This document shows, piece by piece, positions 33,601 to 39,827 of a stretch of 64,000 nt of DNA. Position 1 is the first letter of the stretch. The number at the start of each line of letters is the position of its first letter. Under the pieces are notes generated by a model, which was given only the letters and a program-made list of their open reading frames with translations, did not search any database and was not told where the DNA came from. A program made the position numbers and the translations under genes. This stretch comes from Sepiola atlantica (Eukaryota; Mollusca; Cephalopoda; Sepiida; Sepiolidae), in NCBI GenBank assembly GCA_963556195.1, contig OY744531.1, positions 106,811,120 through 106,875,119 of the forward strand, in the 5' to 3' direction.

Positions 33601-35326
33601 TTTCAGACTTTTCCAACGAATGCATTAATTTTATTTCGTAATAAACAAATAATTAAAAGAATACCGAATCCATTTTAAATTTTTCATTTTTTTTTTCAAA
33701 ACTTTTTGTTGTTTTCACAAATTGTTTTCAGTTTAAAATTCTTAATACAGACAAATTGTTTTTTTTGTTTTAAATTTTAAAGTTTATTTTAAGTTTTAAA
33801 CCTCATAAAATTTCCGTATCAAATAAAAAATATTGCCGAAAATTTACATCTTACTTGCCGTCACCAGAGAAATTCCTGCAGGTGACTCCTGGAAATTTCA
33901 TTAAAAAAAAACAAAAAAAAAAACATAATGTCTGTATTAAAGAATTTGAAACCAAAAACAATTTAAGAAAACAATAAAAAATAGTTTTGAAAAATATAAA
34001 ATAAAAAAACAAATAAATGGATTCGGTATTCTGTTAATTATCTGTTTATTAGGAAATAAAATAAAATTAATGCATTCGATGTATTATTTGTGAAATAATA
34101 TGACGATGGAGAAAGTCTGAAATTGGTATAAAGATTTTTTATCATTTCTGGTCGTCTGTATATGATATGAGGCGTTATTTGCTGCTGAGCGAAACCGGAA
34201 GCTGGAAGAAAATATGAATCTCACAAATCGCCCCTTTTGCAGTTGGTCATAGAAGTCTTCCACAGCTTTGTCATCATACTCTGATGCCTGTATGATGGTG
34301 ATGTTGAAAAGGGTTAGGGTTATGCCTGTATGATGGTGATGTTGAAAAGGGTTGCTCTCATCCACAGAGATGAGATGCTTTCGAAAGATCCTCAATATCT
34401 CTTACAGGAATCACATTACAAACAAGGAAATGAAGAACAGACTCGGACAAGCAGTTGGGCCATAAGAAGATCTACTGACCACTGTGAAGAAGAGGAAAAT
34501 GAAGTTGTGCGGCCATGTCATACGATCATACGGTTTCGCAAAGGAACTGTACAGGGAGGAAGAAAGAGCGGCAAACAAAGGTGTGGGTTAGGGTTAGATC
34601 CGAGAGTAGACAGGGATGGCGCTGAGTAACACACTCAGGAAGGCAGAAAATAGGGAGAACTGAAAAAACTGGTTGTCAGGTCATCTTTGGTGCCCCAACG
34701 GTCATCCAGACCACGAGACAGATGAGATGAGATTCTAATAAATAAATGTCTTAATCCGTTTTCATTTCAAGACGCATCATTTTTTTTCTACGTTTCAATT
34801 GCGCTTATCTCCCCTTCTCTTGCTCTTCTCTAGTTATTTTTTGATACGGCTCATTACTTATATTGATTTATTTGGATTCTTTCAGCAGGTAAAACCCTAT
34901 ATTTGCGGAACGTGTGGAGAAACTTTTGTTAACTCTGAAAGTCTTAAACAGCATCATTCACTGACCCATGTCTCTATGGTGGAGACGCATCGCAGTTTTG
35001 ATGAATCCGCATTACACTCGTATCAGCAGGGAACCCAGATAGACAGCAGCCCTTTGCCGAAGTCGTATAATCGCGTTCATATGGCTACTTCACGTTTGTG
35101 TTCGCAGGGGCCTTTCTCTACGTCTTTCCCGCCCATGATGAGCACCCCAGTTCAAGTGTCTGCTTTGAACATCCATCAAAAACAAGTCCAGTATGAACTG
35201 CCTTCTTCCCAGGCACAGCAATACTTGGAGATGAGTCCCTACAGCACTGGCAATCCAGGGCCAGGCTTGATGGTACCATCGACCCTGGCCGTTCTCGAAT
35301 TGGACTCTGTTGTCAGCAAATCTTGA
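7098..35326 (+). CDS. Large C2H2 zinc-finger protein gene (five exons visible, 5' end missing)
   Basis: Join of 7098-7328, 17085-17302, 23112-27131, 29617-29721 and 34889-35326. It gives 1,669 complete residues plus a split first codon. Introns are 9,756, 5,809, 2,485 and 5,167 bp, all GT-AG with matching phases (1,0,0,0), which is strong internal support. Layout in visible residues: Thr-rich 1-76; polyQ near 385; 10-residue repeats about 537-1066; C2H2 finger 1184-1204; C-X2-C-X12-H-X5-H finger 1250-1272; ALDLS motif 1321-1325; fingers 1475-1494, 1502-1522 and 1530-1551; 118-residue tail. It is presumably a nuclear DNA-binding regulator. S/T-P-x-R repeats and the H-X5-H finger recall the Schnurri/HIVEP family, and a CtBP-type motif recalls RREB1-type repressors. 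The paired ZAS fingers are not seen here, so I leave the family open. Confidence 0.85.
7370..7425. repeat. TC then TA microsatellite
   Basis: (TC)n runs into (TA)n just upstream of the first foldback element in intron 1. Confidence 0.9.
7424..7735. mobile_element. Foldback element 1, (TA)n-associated
   Basis: The left arm (about 7424-7545) is the reverse complement, with mismatches, of the right arm (about 7616-7735). For example 'atgtcgatgttatcgatcaa' on the left pairs with 'ttgatcgataacatcgacat' on the right. A loop of about 70 bp separates them, and both outer ends run into (TA)n. No coding capacity. Confidence 0.8.
7786..8225. mobile_element. Foldback element 2, (TA)n-flanked
   Basis: Palindrome with arms of about 210 bp and a loop of about 18 bp centred near 8005. 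'gagtattatagatggtt' on the left pairs with 'aaccatctataatacta' on the right, and outer 'attgttgaatataagaga' with 'tctcttatattcaacaat'. (TA)n lies just outside on both sides. The core (about 7858-7955) is shared with the foldback element at 62174-62429. Confidence 0.85.
8281..8594. mobile_element. Foldback element 3, (TA)n-associated
   Basis: Inverted arms: 'tgggaaatgaaaaaggaa' at 8281 pairs with 'ttcctttttcatttccca' at 8577-8594, 'attcatcaacgtttcgtc' with its complement near 8535-8552, and 'gggttgacatgatgg' with 'ccatcatgtcaaccc'. The centre near 8420 carries 'agccgtgggctc' and 'agccacggctact'. A long (TA)n follows. Confidence 0.85.
8694..8868. mobile_element. Foldback element 4, (TA)n-associated
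   Basis: 'tgaaaatatgctcatggaaagc' type sequence at 8736 is inverted at 8838-8868 with moderate mismatch. A partial extra copy of the arm lies at 8694-8714, separated by (TA)n. About 60 bp of (TA)n follows at 8868-8914. Confidence 0.7.
8915..10111. other. AT-rich intron 1 sequence, no feature
   Basis: No sustained frame, repeat array or element termini recognised. A C-run sits at 9089-9096. Confidence 0.5.
10112..11391 (+). mobile_element. 5'-truncated CR1/Jockey-like LINE with intact RT core
   Basis: One open frame (10157-11278; in-frame similarity from about 10112, STADILTVISERM) encodes the reverse transcriptase and C-terminal domain of a non-LTR retrotransposon. Visible RT blocks, in order: VALDISKAFDKVWHKGLL (block A Asp), GVPQGSILGPLLFLIYINDL (block B), LFADDTTLY (catalytic FADD), LVTFNAAKTKLLSF (block D), FKLLGLTFTGNMNW (block E). 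The C-terminal part has SHRRNVASLCLFYKY and FFPRTASLWNSLPAP. The endonuclease and ORF1 are absent, so the copy cannot move by itself. A 3' UTR of about 90 bp and an A-run end it near 11391. It lies in the sense orientation in intron 1. The lack of stops suggests a fairly recent insertion. Confidence 0.93.
11405..12350 (+). pseudogene. Degenerate mariner-superfamily transposase
   Basis: Similarity in shifting + frames: DPRKAMQTLIRKMGVEV (helix-turn-helix region), GILWFFSAEKNFYQDR (site of the first catalytic Asp; the family has F-S-D-E-K, here the Asp is Ala), QNDRWLATV, VVERWVERVA, then INYYVWDTVEKDTNRADCN and TKDELIVGIKSVF. The last part corresponds to the S-P-D-L-N-P-x-D-Y-x-x-W region and its downstream segment. 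Stops and frameshifts are numerous. Terminal inverted repeats were not found. Confidence 0.8.
12056..12180 (+). repeat. Threefold tandem duplication inside the dead transposase
   Basis: The segment 'caactcgtctgattgc' plus 'catcaactattatg' occurs three times with a period of about 45 bp. The segment encodes the last catalytic-Asp region (P-D-x-N-P-x-x-Y-Y-V-W) of the transposase. Confidence 0.8.
12361..13148. other. Intron 1, no feature recognised
   Basis: AT-rich sequence without sustained frames; short A and T runs only. Confidence 0.45.
13149..13195. repeat. (TA)n microsatellite
   Basis: About 46 bp of uninterrupted TA. Confidence 0.95.
13862..14298. repeat. 33-bp minisatellite, about 13 copies
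   Basis: Identical 33-bp units containing 'ttttagtatttgtgatattt' and 'aaaaataaaattg'. The period is 11 codons, so a + frame of 156 codons stays open with an 11-residue repeat; I regard it as non-coding. The copies are essentially identical, implying recent expansion. Confidence 0.97.
14299..15470. other. Intron 1, no gene
   Basis: Mixed AT-rich sequence with a C-run at 14880-14892 and a G-run at 15352-15364. No credible coding frame or element ends. Confidence 0.45.
15471..16008. repeat. (TC)n polypyrimidine microsatellite
   Basis: About 540 bp of TC/TTTC repeats, like the tract at 1926-2600. The 236-codon Ser/Leu frame is an artefact of composition. Confidence 0.95.
16457..16840. mobile_element. 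TA-flanked MITE (384 bp)
   Basis: Terminal inverted repeats of about 27 bp: left 'cagggtgggccaaaataagg', right its near-exact complement ending 'gcccaccctg'. TA dinucleotides at 16455-16456 and 16841-16842 are the expected target duplication. The TA duplication and CAGGGTG ends suggest mobilisation by a Tc1/mariner-type transposase. No coding capacity. Lies in intron 1, 245 bp upstream of exon 2. Confidence 0.88.
17085..17302 (+). CDS. Zinc-finger gene, visible exon 2
   Basis: The acceptor 'tttccaatttcag' ends at 17084 and the donor 'agt|gtaaga' starts at 17303. The 218-bp exon enters in phase 1 (g of exon 1 plus ag makes Glu) and leaves in phase 0. It encodes VTEKTLKRQYSFDMDDSPDR, then QVEVPNLQVPLLSES and LKQTSSEEIAMINQQ. 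The acidic/Ser-rich segment includes K-R-Q-Y-S, a basophilic kinase-type site. No fold is recognised. Both splice phases fit the neighbouring exons. Confidence 0.85.
17303..17797. other. Intron 2, first part, no feature
   Basis: AT-rich sequence; a 65-codon + frame at 17416-17613 has no recognised motif. Confidence 0.45.
17798..18285. mobile_element. Non-autonomous TIR element, family C copy 2 (decayed)
   Basis: The left end 'gggtactcttataactg' and 'atggaagactagcagacgat' match the complement of the right half of the element at 3120-3687. The right end carries 'tttcgtcaactctcggg' and 'gaccttggccgaacgttgac'-like sequence. Arms are less complete than in copy 1. AT-rich, no frame. Confidence 0.6.
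18445..19600. mobile_element. Inverted-arm unit carrying a LINE fragment
   Basis: About 115 bp at 18449-18570 is inverted at 19476-19600. For example 'tatttacttgcctcccca' on the left pairs with 'gggaggcaagtaaatgac' on the right, and 'gtggggaaaatccagcac' with 'aggatttccccacatt'. Between the arms, 18660-19160 holds antisense LINE sequence. Either a transposon captured a LINE fragment or two copies of one repeat flank it in opposite orientation. Confidence 0.55.
18660..19160 (-). pseudogene. LINE RT C-terminal fragment (RTE-like)
   Basis: The minus strand reads INMANTKWMHNAQVANN, DTIIIGLCKTEQINSYAYFG, HELTTKHRNNLKL. This matches the post-catalytic part of RTE-type reverse transcriptases (pattern GLxIN..KTKWM, then V-x-S-Y-x-Y-L-G-x-E). 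The upstream catalytic region is scrambled by frameshifts. A short (TTGG)n run sits at 19074-19092 on the complement. Confidence 0.65.
19912..20591. mobile_element. TIR element in intron 2 (680 bp)
   Basis: Terminal inverted repeats of about 83 bp: the left begins 'atatcgaacatgtactag', the right ends 'ggtacatgttcgatat'. Inner matches include 'catgttacgtaaacac' against 'gtgtttacgtaacatg' and 'gatgccgaggcg' against 'cgcctcggcatc'. No transposase frame, so non-autonomous. It holds a telomere-like 'gttagggttaaggtta' at 20320-20337. Confidence 0.82.
20614..22395. repeat. 1.8-kb 16-18 bp minisatellite in intron 2
   Basis: More than 100 tandem units of the form 'aaattatatattttgat' with variant joints (gata, gatta, gatga, ggaa, gttaaa). 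Blocks of variants recur, for example the order ggaa-ggtga-gata-aatta near 20945-21020 and again near 21360-21430, showing larger-scale duplication. Every unit contains tatata. Confidence 0.97.
22410..22990 (+). repeat. Interspersed repeat family A, copy 2 (most complete on +)
   Basis: Starts near 'actagataaatacccgcc' and ends near 'aggagtgaatcctata'. It matches 1-239 on the same strand and the complement of 37450-38535. It contains 'cagttttgcaccactttt' and 'cttaaggggtcttaag'. No coding capacity. Class unknown. Confidence 0.7.
23112..27131 (+). CDS. Zinc-finger gene, visible exon 3 (large central exon)
   Basis: The acceptor 'tttctttctttgaacag' ends at 23111 and the donor 'aag|gtatgt' starts at 27132. 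The exon is 4,020 bp, phase 0 at both ends, 1,340 codons without a stop. In order it encodes a Ser/Thr/Gln-rich region, polyQ from (CAA)n near 23815, the 10-residue repeat array (about 24273-25860), a C2H2 finger (26214-26276), an H-X5-H finger (26412-26480), the ALDLS motif (26625-26639), Ser- and Thr-rich low-complexity sequence, a short polyQ near 26835, and C-H-L-C, the first half of finger 3 (27087-27098). Most of it is likely disordered. Long antisense and alternative-frame ORFs over the repeat are by-products. Confidence 0.95.
24273..25860 (+). repeat. 30-bp coding minisatellite (10-residue units)
   Basis: Outer units follow L-S-P-T-R-x-x-V-E-R with many variants. A central block at 24663-25052 has 13 units R-Q-A-S-T-Q-[QH]-H-L-E whose DNA is identical apart from one a/c position, arranged 4 Gln, 4 His, 5 Gln. 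Three diverged units follow (KST, TATE and a 9-residue TAQ form). The unit is a multiple of 3, so copy-number change keeps the frame. The centre is far more homogeneous than the flanks, indicating recent expansion or conversion. Confidence 0.97.
26214..26276 (+). other. C2H2 zinc finger 1
   Basis: C-H-T-C-(12)-H-R-R-Q-H, spacing C-X2-C-X12-H-X3-H, an intact canonical finger standing alone, with no neighbouring finger within 40 residues. Confidence 0.92.
26412..26480 (+). other. Zinc finger 2, H-X5-H type
   Basis: C-K-N-C-(12)-H-L-W-V-K-K-H, spacing C-X2-C-X12-H-X5-H. That histidine spacing is typical of fingers in Schnurri/HIVEP and of several RNA-binding or matrin-like fingers. Confidence 0.85.
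27177..27577 (-). mobile_element. Antisense CR1/Jockey-like LINE 3' end in intron 3
   Basis: The complement carries the same C-terminal coding and 3' end as the LINE at 10112-11391 (RQSAKSHPLTVKVPRC, then GLWNSLPAPCFSD, and the tail ending 'gtgaactatgtt' plus A-run). Strongly 5'-truncated. It begins 45 bp after the exon 3 donor. Confidence 0.9.
28063..28712. repeat. 28-bp minisatellite, about 23 copies, intron 3
   Basis: Unit 'aacactattttgttttyaac' plus 'atgtaaag'. A t/c variant position is distributed in blocks (mostly t early, mostly c later). Confidence 0.97.
28738..29025 (-). repeat. Interspersed repeat family B, copy 1
   Basis: The complement matches 51815-52103 over about 285 bp; shared words include 'tttgggtctgacttt', 'gtccgacaagataac'-like and 'tctggaccagactaagtaat'-like sequence. 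Class unknown. Confidence 0.75.
29101..29530. mobile_element. Near-perfect 430-bp palindrome in intron 3
   Basis: Arms of about 200 bp are almost exact complements: 'gtgcttgtgctgttcagcgg' on the left against 'ccgctgaacaacacaagcac' on the right, and centre 'aagatttcaa' against 'ttgaaatctt' with a loop of only about 10 bp. It is a foldback/MITE-like element. It ends 86 bp upstream of exon 4, so the pre-mRNA can form a long hairpin there. Confidence 0.9.
29617..29721 (+). CDS. Zinc-finger gene, visible exon 4
   Basis: The acceptor 'ccctttgtcatttcag' ends at 29616 and the donor 'cacag|gtttgt' starts at 29722. The 105-bp exon, phase 0 both sides, encodes THLFHADPRPFVCEFC followed by DAGFSKKQTLRIHLQMHSQ. 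It supplies both histidines of finger 3 (whose cysteines are in exon 3) and the whole of finger 4 (29653-29715, C-X2-C-X12-H-X3-H). Finger 3 has histidines only two residues apart (H-L-F-H). Skipping the exon would keep the frame but remove finger 4 and break finger 3. Confidence 0.93.
29722..29889. other. Start of intron 4
   Basis: Unique sequence following the donor; nothing recognised. Confidence 0.4.
29890..31690 (-). pseudogene. Scrambled CR1/Jockey-like LINE remnants
   Basis: Minus-strand pieces include AIALDISKTFDRVWHSGLL (RT block A, 31550-31620), LFLLYINDLPENI (block B), KINIYADDTTLYSGVASRP (catalytic YADD, 30960-31080), a second copy with YADEN (30560-30640), a third near 31340-31410, DWGTKWLVPFNPVKTQLV (block D), and KCICKLVGL with SHRRDVASLSLFYKYY (C-terminal part, 29950-30200). 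Internal duplications, deletions and frameshifts make it inactive. It lies antisense in intron 4. Confidence 0.88.
31705..32744 (-). repeat. 35-bp minisatellite derived from LINE RT sequence
   Basis: About 29 units containing 'tgaacatcattaaagaagg' and 'tcaaactttccatac'. On the minus strand one unit reads F-N-D-V-Q-Y-G, which is the LINE RT segment that joins the coding on both sides: KVFERLVNSKLVHFLES at 32746-32810 and GFHRFRSTADLLTIVS at 31650-31700. A longer variant unit with 'tctatgaaaac' occurs at 31805-31825 and again near 32100-32120, showing a block duplication of about 290 bp. Confidence 0.95.
32746..32815 (-). pseudogene. N-terminal RT piece of the same LINE
   Basis: The minus strand reads PSLNLLSVISKVFERLVN then SKLVHFLES, the classic start of the non-LTR RT domain (R-P-I-S-L-L-x-x-x-x-K-x-x-E-R). 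It lies directly upstream, in element orientation, of the 35-bp array. Confidence 0.85.
32816..33115 (+). pseudogene. LINE fragment, post-RT Cys-rich segment (RTE-like)
   Basis: The + strand reads MESKGLRVNATKTKVMIIG (post-catalytic RT), then after frameshifts CNSIICGTCKHRVQKKFSG, then DAIEVVEN. This matches the stretch of RTE-like elements where a PHD-like cysteine cluster follows the K-T-K-V-M motif. It has broken frames and is abutted head-on against the CR1-like element. Confidence 0.6.
33116..33462. other. Intron 4, no feature
   Basis: No recognisable coding or repeat structure. Confidence 0.4.
33463..34243. mobile_element. Long inverted repeat (about 780 bp) in intron 4
   Basis: Left arm 33463-33760 and right arm 33928-34243 are imperfect complements: 'gaataccgaatccatttt' against 'aaatggattcggtattc', 'tgagattcatattttcttt' against 'aaaatatgaatctca', and 'aattcttaatacagaca' against 'tgtctgtattaaagaatt'. 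No transposase frame. Foldback/MITE-like. Confidence 0.8.
34345..34735 (+). pseudogene. LINE C-terminal remnant
   Basis: The + strand, in changing frames, reads EMLSKDPQYLLQ, then KRKMKLCGHVIRS, GTVQGGRKSGKQRC, and near the end KLVVRSSLVPQRSSRPRDR. This is the conserved tail of a non-LTR polyprotein (R-K-L-x-x-x-G-H, T-V-x-G-G-R-R-x-G-R-Q). A 'gtgggttagggttag' tract at 34580-34594 interrupts it. The upstream segment is duplicated around a second 'gggttagggtta' at 34309-34320. Confidence 0.7.
34881..34888 (+). promoter_or_regulatory. NAGNAG tandem splice acceptor
   Basis: The sequence 'ttcagcag|gta' offers two AG acceptors three bases apart. Use of the first starts the exon at 34886 and adds one Gln (CAG). 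Use of the second starts it at 34889. Both keep the frame. The choice lies in the linker between fingers 4 and 5. Confidence 0.75.
34889..35326 (+). CDS. Zinc-finger gene, last exon
   Basis: Encodes VKPYICGTCGETFVNSESL then KQHHSLTH (finger 5, C-X2-C-X12-H-X4-H, 34904-34969) and a 118-residue tail rich in Ser, Gln, Pro and Met, ending LAVLELDSVVSKS and tga at 35324-35326. With the downstream acceptor, the stretch between finger 4 and finger 5 is S-Q-V-K-P-Y, the same length as the canonical T-G-E-K-P-Y linker. Confidence 0.93.
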   Translation, partial: VKPYICGTCGETFVNSESLKQHHSLTHVSMVETHRSFDESALHSYQQGTQIDSSPLPKSYNRVHMATSRLCSQGPFSTSFPPMMSTPVQVSALNIHQKQVQYELPSSQAQQYLEMSPYSTGNPGPGLMVPSTLAVLELDSVVSKS

Positions 35327-35654
35327 AATTTTTGGCAATTGACATTTTCTGTCTTTTGGTACTACAAATATTTGTCAGCAACAATGACAACATTGTTGCT
35401 GTGTGATGGCCGCCGCCGCCGTCGCATCAGTCACTGTGATGCTGGCAGCCGCAGCAGCAACAGCAGCAGCATCCATTTGCTTTGGTCAAACAACAAGAAG
35501 GAAGAAGTTCCCAATTCAACGTTTACCCTGACTTGAAAAAGGAGATTTGGTGTAAACTTTTGGGTGTTTAGTTTAATTGACCGAGGCTTGTTGGTCGGCC
35601 TTGCACTTGCGGAGAAAGTGTTATCTATTTCTCTTTGGCCGAGATGGTGAGGAC

Positions 35655-35689
<35 letters not shown>

Positions 35690-35971
35690 CTAAACGTGCA
35701 GGATTTCACTGAATCTACATAAAAAGAAGCAAACAAAAACCTATTAATAATTCTGTGTTTGTGATCGTCCTTCGCCTTCCCTCCTCCCCCTCCCCTACCT
35801 CCCGTTTTGTTGCCAGGTGTTGCTTCATTCCGACCCGATTGAATGCACCTGCGAGCGAAAAGAGCCGGACCTTCCTGAAGGTGCCTCATGATGTTTCTTT
35901 CTTCAGAGTGAGGTAGAATGATTTTATATATATAATACATTTTATATATATGATACATATTATATAATATA

Positions 35972-36009
<38 letters not shown>

Positions 36010-37390
36010 GTATATATTTATATATATATATATATGTATATGACAAATATTGAACAAATTCTCGTGCATTTTGACGTTCAAATGAGGATTTAAAGATTCA
36101 TGTAAAAGTATGAACAAAAGAAGCTGAATTCAAGAGAGAAAAGCATTTTTAACTAAAAAAAAAAAGAAAAAGAAAAGAAAATTTTGGATGACTTTGAAAA
36201 ATGAAGATGAAAAAAAAACATGTAAAACTGAAAAACAAAAAACAAAAAAAAAACAAATAAATTGCATAAAAACAAAACAATTTTTTATTTTTTTAAGATT
36301 TTAACCAAAATATAGACATAAAAACAAAAGAAGTGTTATCAAATTGCTTTTTTTACTTTGATGTTTCAACAAAAAAAAAAAAATGTTGTGAGGATTGTGT
36401 TAAGAATGTATCCCACACAGGAGGCTGCAGTTTGTCCAAGGACAACCATTACGTTTCCTGGATCTTTTAAAATGAAAAAGAAAAAAAACAACATTGTCTT
36501 TCATTACTGATAGTGCATGTACGTAAGTAAATGTGTGTGTGTGGGGGGGGGGGTCCATCTCGCATGGCAGAAGGGAAAGTGTTTTAATTGACCAATTTTT
36601 ATTTATTTTTACTTTTGTTATTTCTAATTTGAGAAAACTTAAAAACAAACATGTAGATAACATCGTATTTTTATATTATTCAATTCCGTTATATTAAATT
36701 GTCTTAATATTTTTTTAACCTTTTCTCAAATTTGTAACCGATTTTTTTTTTTTTGTTTAGTTTTTTACAATTAGTAATTCATATAAGTCTAACCATTGGA
36801 TTTTATTGTTTCGAAGTCGGATTGAAATGAACAAACATTTTTTTAATTTTTGGAAGGTTTCAAAATGAAGCCATTTCAAACAACAAAAGCAAAAATTATT
36901 GTTTTCTTTTTTTCTTTTTAAACCTTTTTATTTATATGTTACTATTTTTAGGGTATTCAGTTTGATGAATGATTAAGTTTGTGTAAAACCAAATCAACCC
37001 AAAAATCAAAATGAAGGAATCAACTCGGAAAGAACATTTCCATTTTGTCCCCTTTGTATGATAAATAAACAGGATCCTTTCTTGTAATATTTCTTCGATT
37101 TTTAAAAGATGTGGCAATAAAATATTATCAAGGAATTAAATAGCATTTATGAATGATGAGAAAAAGGTAAGGATCTGCCATTTTTGTACAGATGTTACAC
37201 TGCACGTGGCAGGCAAGAGAAAAAGTGAAGAGAAAAGGTTTCTCGTTTCTTTTTAAATTCGGTTTATATTTTTCCTCTTAGCAAAAGGTGGCAAGCGTCT
37301 ACTGATCTCATAGTCACTTTGTTTCGTTCAGTTTTTGTTCAGCTATTCTTTCTATGAAAGCTTTTCAATTGAGGCAATTATTTCAATAAA
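35327..37390 (+). other. 3' untranslated region (probable)
   Basis: No coding follows the stop. AATAAA hexamers lie at 37116-37121 and 37385-37390; I cannot tell which, if either, is used. The region contains a (GAT)n run at 35653-35690, (TA)n at 35925-36036 and long A-rich tracts at 36150-36260. His-rich and other antisense frames here come from these simple repeats. Confidence 0.55.
35925..36036. repeat. (TA)n microsatellite
   Basis: Interrupted TA repeat of about 110 bp inside the presumed 3' UTR. Confidence 0.9.
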
Positions 37391-37449
37391 GGATTTTTGA
37401 TATTATTTACATAATTTTACATAATAAGTATCTTTCAAATTGCTTTAGT

Positions 37450-38535
37450 ATTATGTAACCAATCATTATGCATTTTGGAACACAGCTGGTAGGTGTGAGG
37501 GTGGGTACTGTGGGCTATATTTAGTTTAATTTAGTTTTATGCAAAAGTGGCAAAGACTGACAAATAGAAATAATGTATTTGAAGAGATTAGTGGTTTTAC
37601 TTAAAGTTTAAACATTTTATTTATAAATATTGCTTGACGCATTTCATTGTATAATCTAAATTATAGAGATCCTTAAATAATATAGTATTTTTGTTTCATT
37701 TTAAAAGCTTTTTTTGTCATGTGACAGTTTCGCATTTGTACATGTCGTCATGAATCTACGTAATTGCACCCACATCATTCGTGAATACTTACTCAATTTT
37801 TCCTTATGACCATTACTTATTGCAGGTTTTCTCAATAGTTAATGTTTGTATCAGCATTTAACTACAGTTTTAAGATTTTTCTTTGACAAGAAAATTCTTT
37901 TCAATTTTGAAATCAAACAGAAATCAATGTTTATATAATGTTAGGTATATGTTTATATATTTCTATGTGTAGGATTCACTCCTAAACTAATTAACCAATC
38001 ATTATGAATTTTGGAACACAGCTGCTAGATGTATGGGTGGGTATTGTGGGCTATATTTAGTTTAATTTAGTTCTATGCAAAGTGGCAAAGAGGTGGTCGA
38101 AGTCCTTTGTGAAAATTCAGATACGTCCGATTTTTATAAAATTTTAACAATAGGTTAATCATCAGTTAATAAATATTCCCAAAATTTCAGTTTCTTTGGG
38201 GTATTTTTAAGGGTCATAATATGAACACAACCTCAAATTTCAGATTTGTATTAAATTTCATCCATAGTCATTAGACACCAATTAAGTGAGATTCCCTAAA
38301 TTTCACTTTTTTCTTAAGACCCCTTAAGCTTAAGCCTTATATTTGAGACATTTTCTAGAATGAAAATCATGTAATGGATTTCGATCAAAATTGGAATAAG
38401 GATTCTAAACATAAGATCTAGTAGCATTATGTCTTAATTTTCATCTTTACAAGGGGACATAAAAGTGGTGCAAAACTGTTCTATTCGGAAAATTAATTTT
38501 ACTCATCTTGGTATGGGCGTTCTTCTTGTTTATTA
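37450..38535 (-). repeat. Interspersed repeat family A, copy 3 (with partial internal duplication)
   Basis: The complement matches 22410-22990. The end segment 'ccaatcattatg' to 'gggctatatttagtttaatt' is present twice, at 37458-37545 and 37995-38070, so part of the element is duplicated or two copies are nested. It ends near 'tatgggcgttcttcttg'. Confidence 0.7.
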
Positions 38536-38783
38536 TAAGATTTGAGGTATGCATTTCTACAATGTACGTTGATGACTTTGACTTGTACGAGAAACTGACC
38601 ATATTAATCCATTTTTAGATCATTGGAACTTCCGTGTTCCTACCGTATAAAACTTGAACGCCAGAACTGTAAAAGATAACAACGATAAACCATTTTAAAC
38701 TTGTAGGTCAAAAGTCAGTGTATTATCTACATACTAAAATTAAAGGCTATTGTCTGTTTGTAATTCAATGTAATTTGTGCTGA

Positions 38784-39813
38784 TCAAAGCTTAATATGAA
38801 TCTTCAAAGCTTAATATGAATCTTCAAAGCTTTATATGAATCTTCAAAGCTTAATATGAATCTTCAAAGCTTTATATGAATCTTCAAAGCTTAATATGAA
38901 TCTTCAAAGCTTTATATGAATCTTCAAAGCTTAATATGAATCTTCAAAGCTTAATATGAATCTTCAAAGCTTAATATGAATCTTCAAAGCTTTATATGAA
39001 TCTTCAAAGCTTAATATGAATCTTCAAAGCTTAATATGAATCTTCAAAGCTTAATATGAATCTTCAAAGCTTTATATGAATCTTCAAAGCTTAATATGAA
39101 TCTTCAAAGCTTTATATGAATCTTCAAAGCTTTATATGAATCTTCAAAGCTTAATATGAATCTTCAAAGCTTAATATGAATCTTCAAAGCTTTATATGAA
39201 TCTTCAAAGCTTTATATGAATCTTCAAAGTTTAATATGGATCTTCAAAGCTTTATATGAATCTTCAAAGCTTTATATGAATCTTCAAAGCTTAATATGAA
39301 TCTTCAAAGCTTAATATGAATCTTCAAAGCTTTATATGAATCTTCAAAGCTTAATATGAATCTTCAAAGCTTTATATGAATCTTCAAAGCTTAATATGAA
39401 TCTTCAAAGCTTTATATGAATCTTCAAAGCTTTATATGAATCTTCAAAGCTTAATATGAATCTTCAAAGCTTTATATGAATCTTCAAAGCTTTATATGAA
39501 TCTTCAAAGCTTAATATGAATCTTCAAAGCTTTATATGAATCTTCAAAGCTTTATATGAATCTTCAAAGCTTAATATGAATCTTCAAAGCTTTATATGAA
39601 TCTTCAAAGCTTTATATGAATCTTCAAAGCTTAATATGAATCTTCAAAGCTTAATATGAATCTTCAAAGCTTTATATGAATCTTCAAAGCTTTATATGAA
39701 TCTTCAAAGCTTTATATGAATCTTCAAAGCTTAATATGAATCTTCAAAGCTTAATATGAATCTTCAAAGCTTTATATGAATCTTCAAAGCTTTATATGAA
39801 TCTTCAAAGCTTT
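38784..39813. repeat. 20-bp minisatellite, about 51 copies
   Basis: Unit 'tcttcaaagcttwatatgaa' with one dimorphic base (t or a) and almost no other change; one unit differs (aaagt, atgga, near 39230). Each unit contains an AAGCTT (HindIII) site. The t-a-t trimer (60 bp) repeats four times in a row at 39361-39600. Confidence 0.98.
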
Positions 39814-39827
39814 CAAATGTTTTGTAA

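Noticed and set aside
35431..36117. 228-codon antisense frame with poly-His
   Set aside because: Made from (GAT)n and (TA)n in the 3' UTR; no family resemblance.
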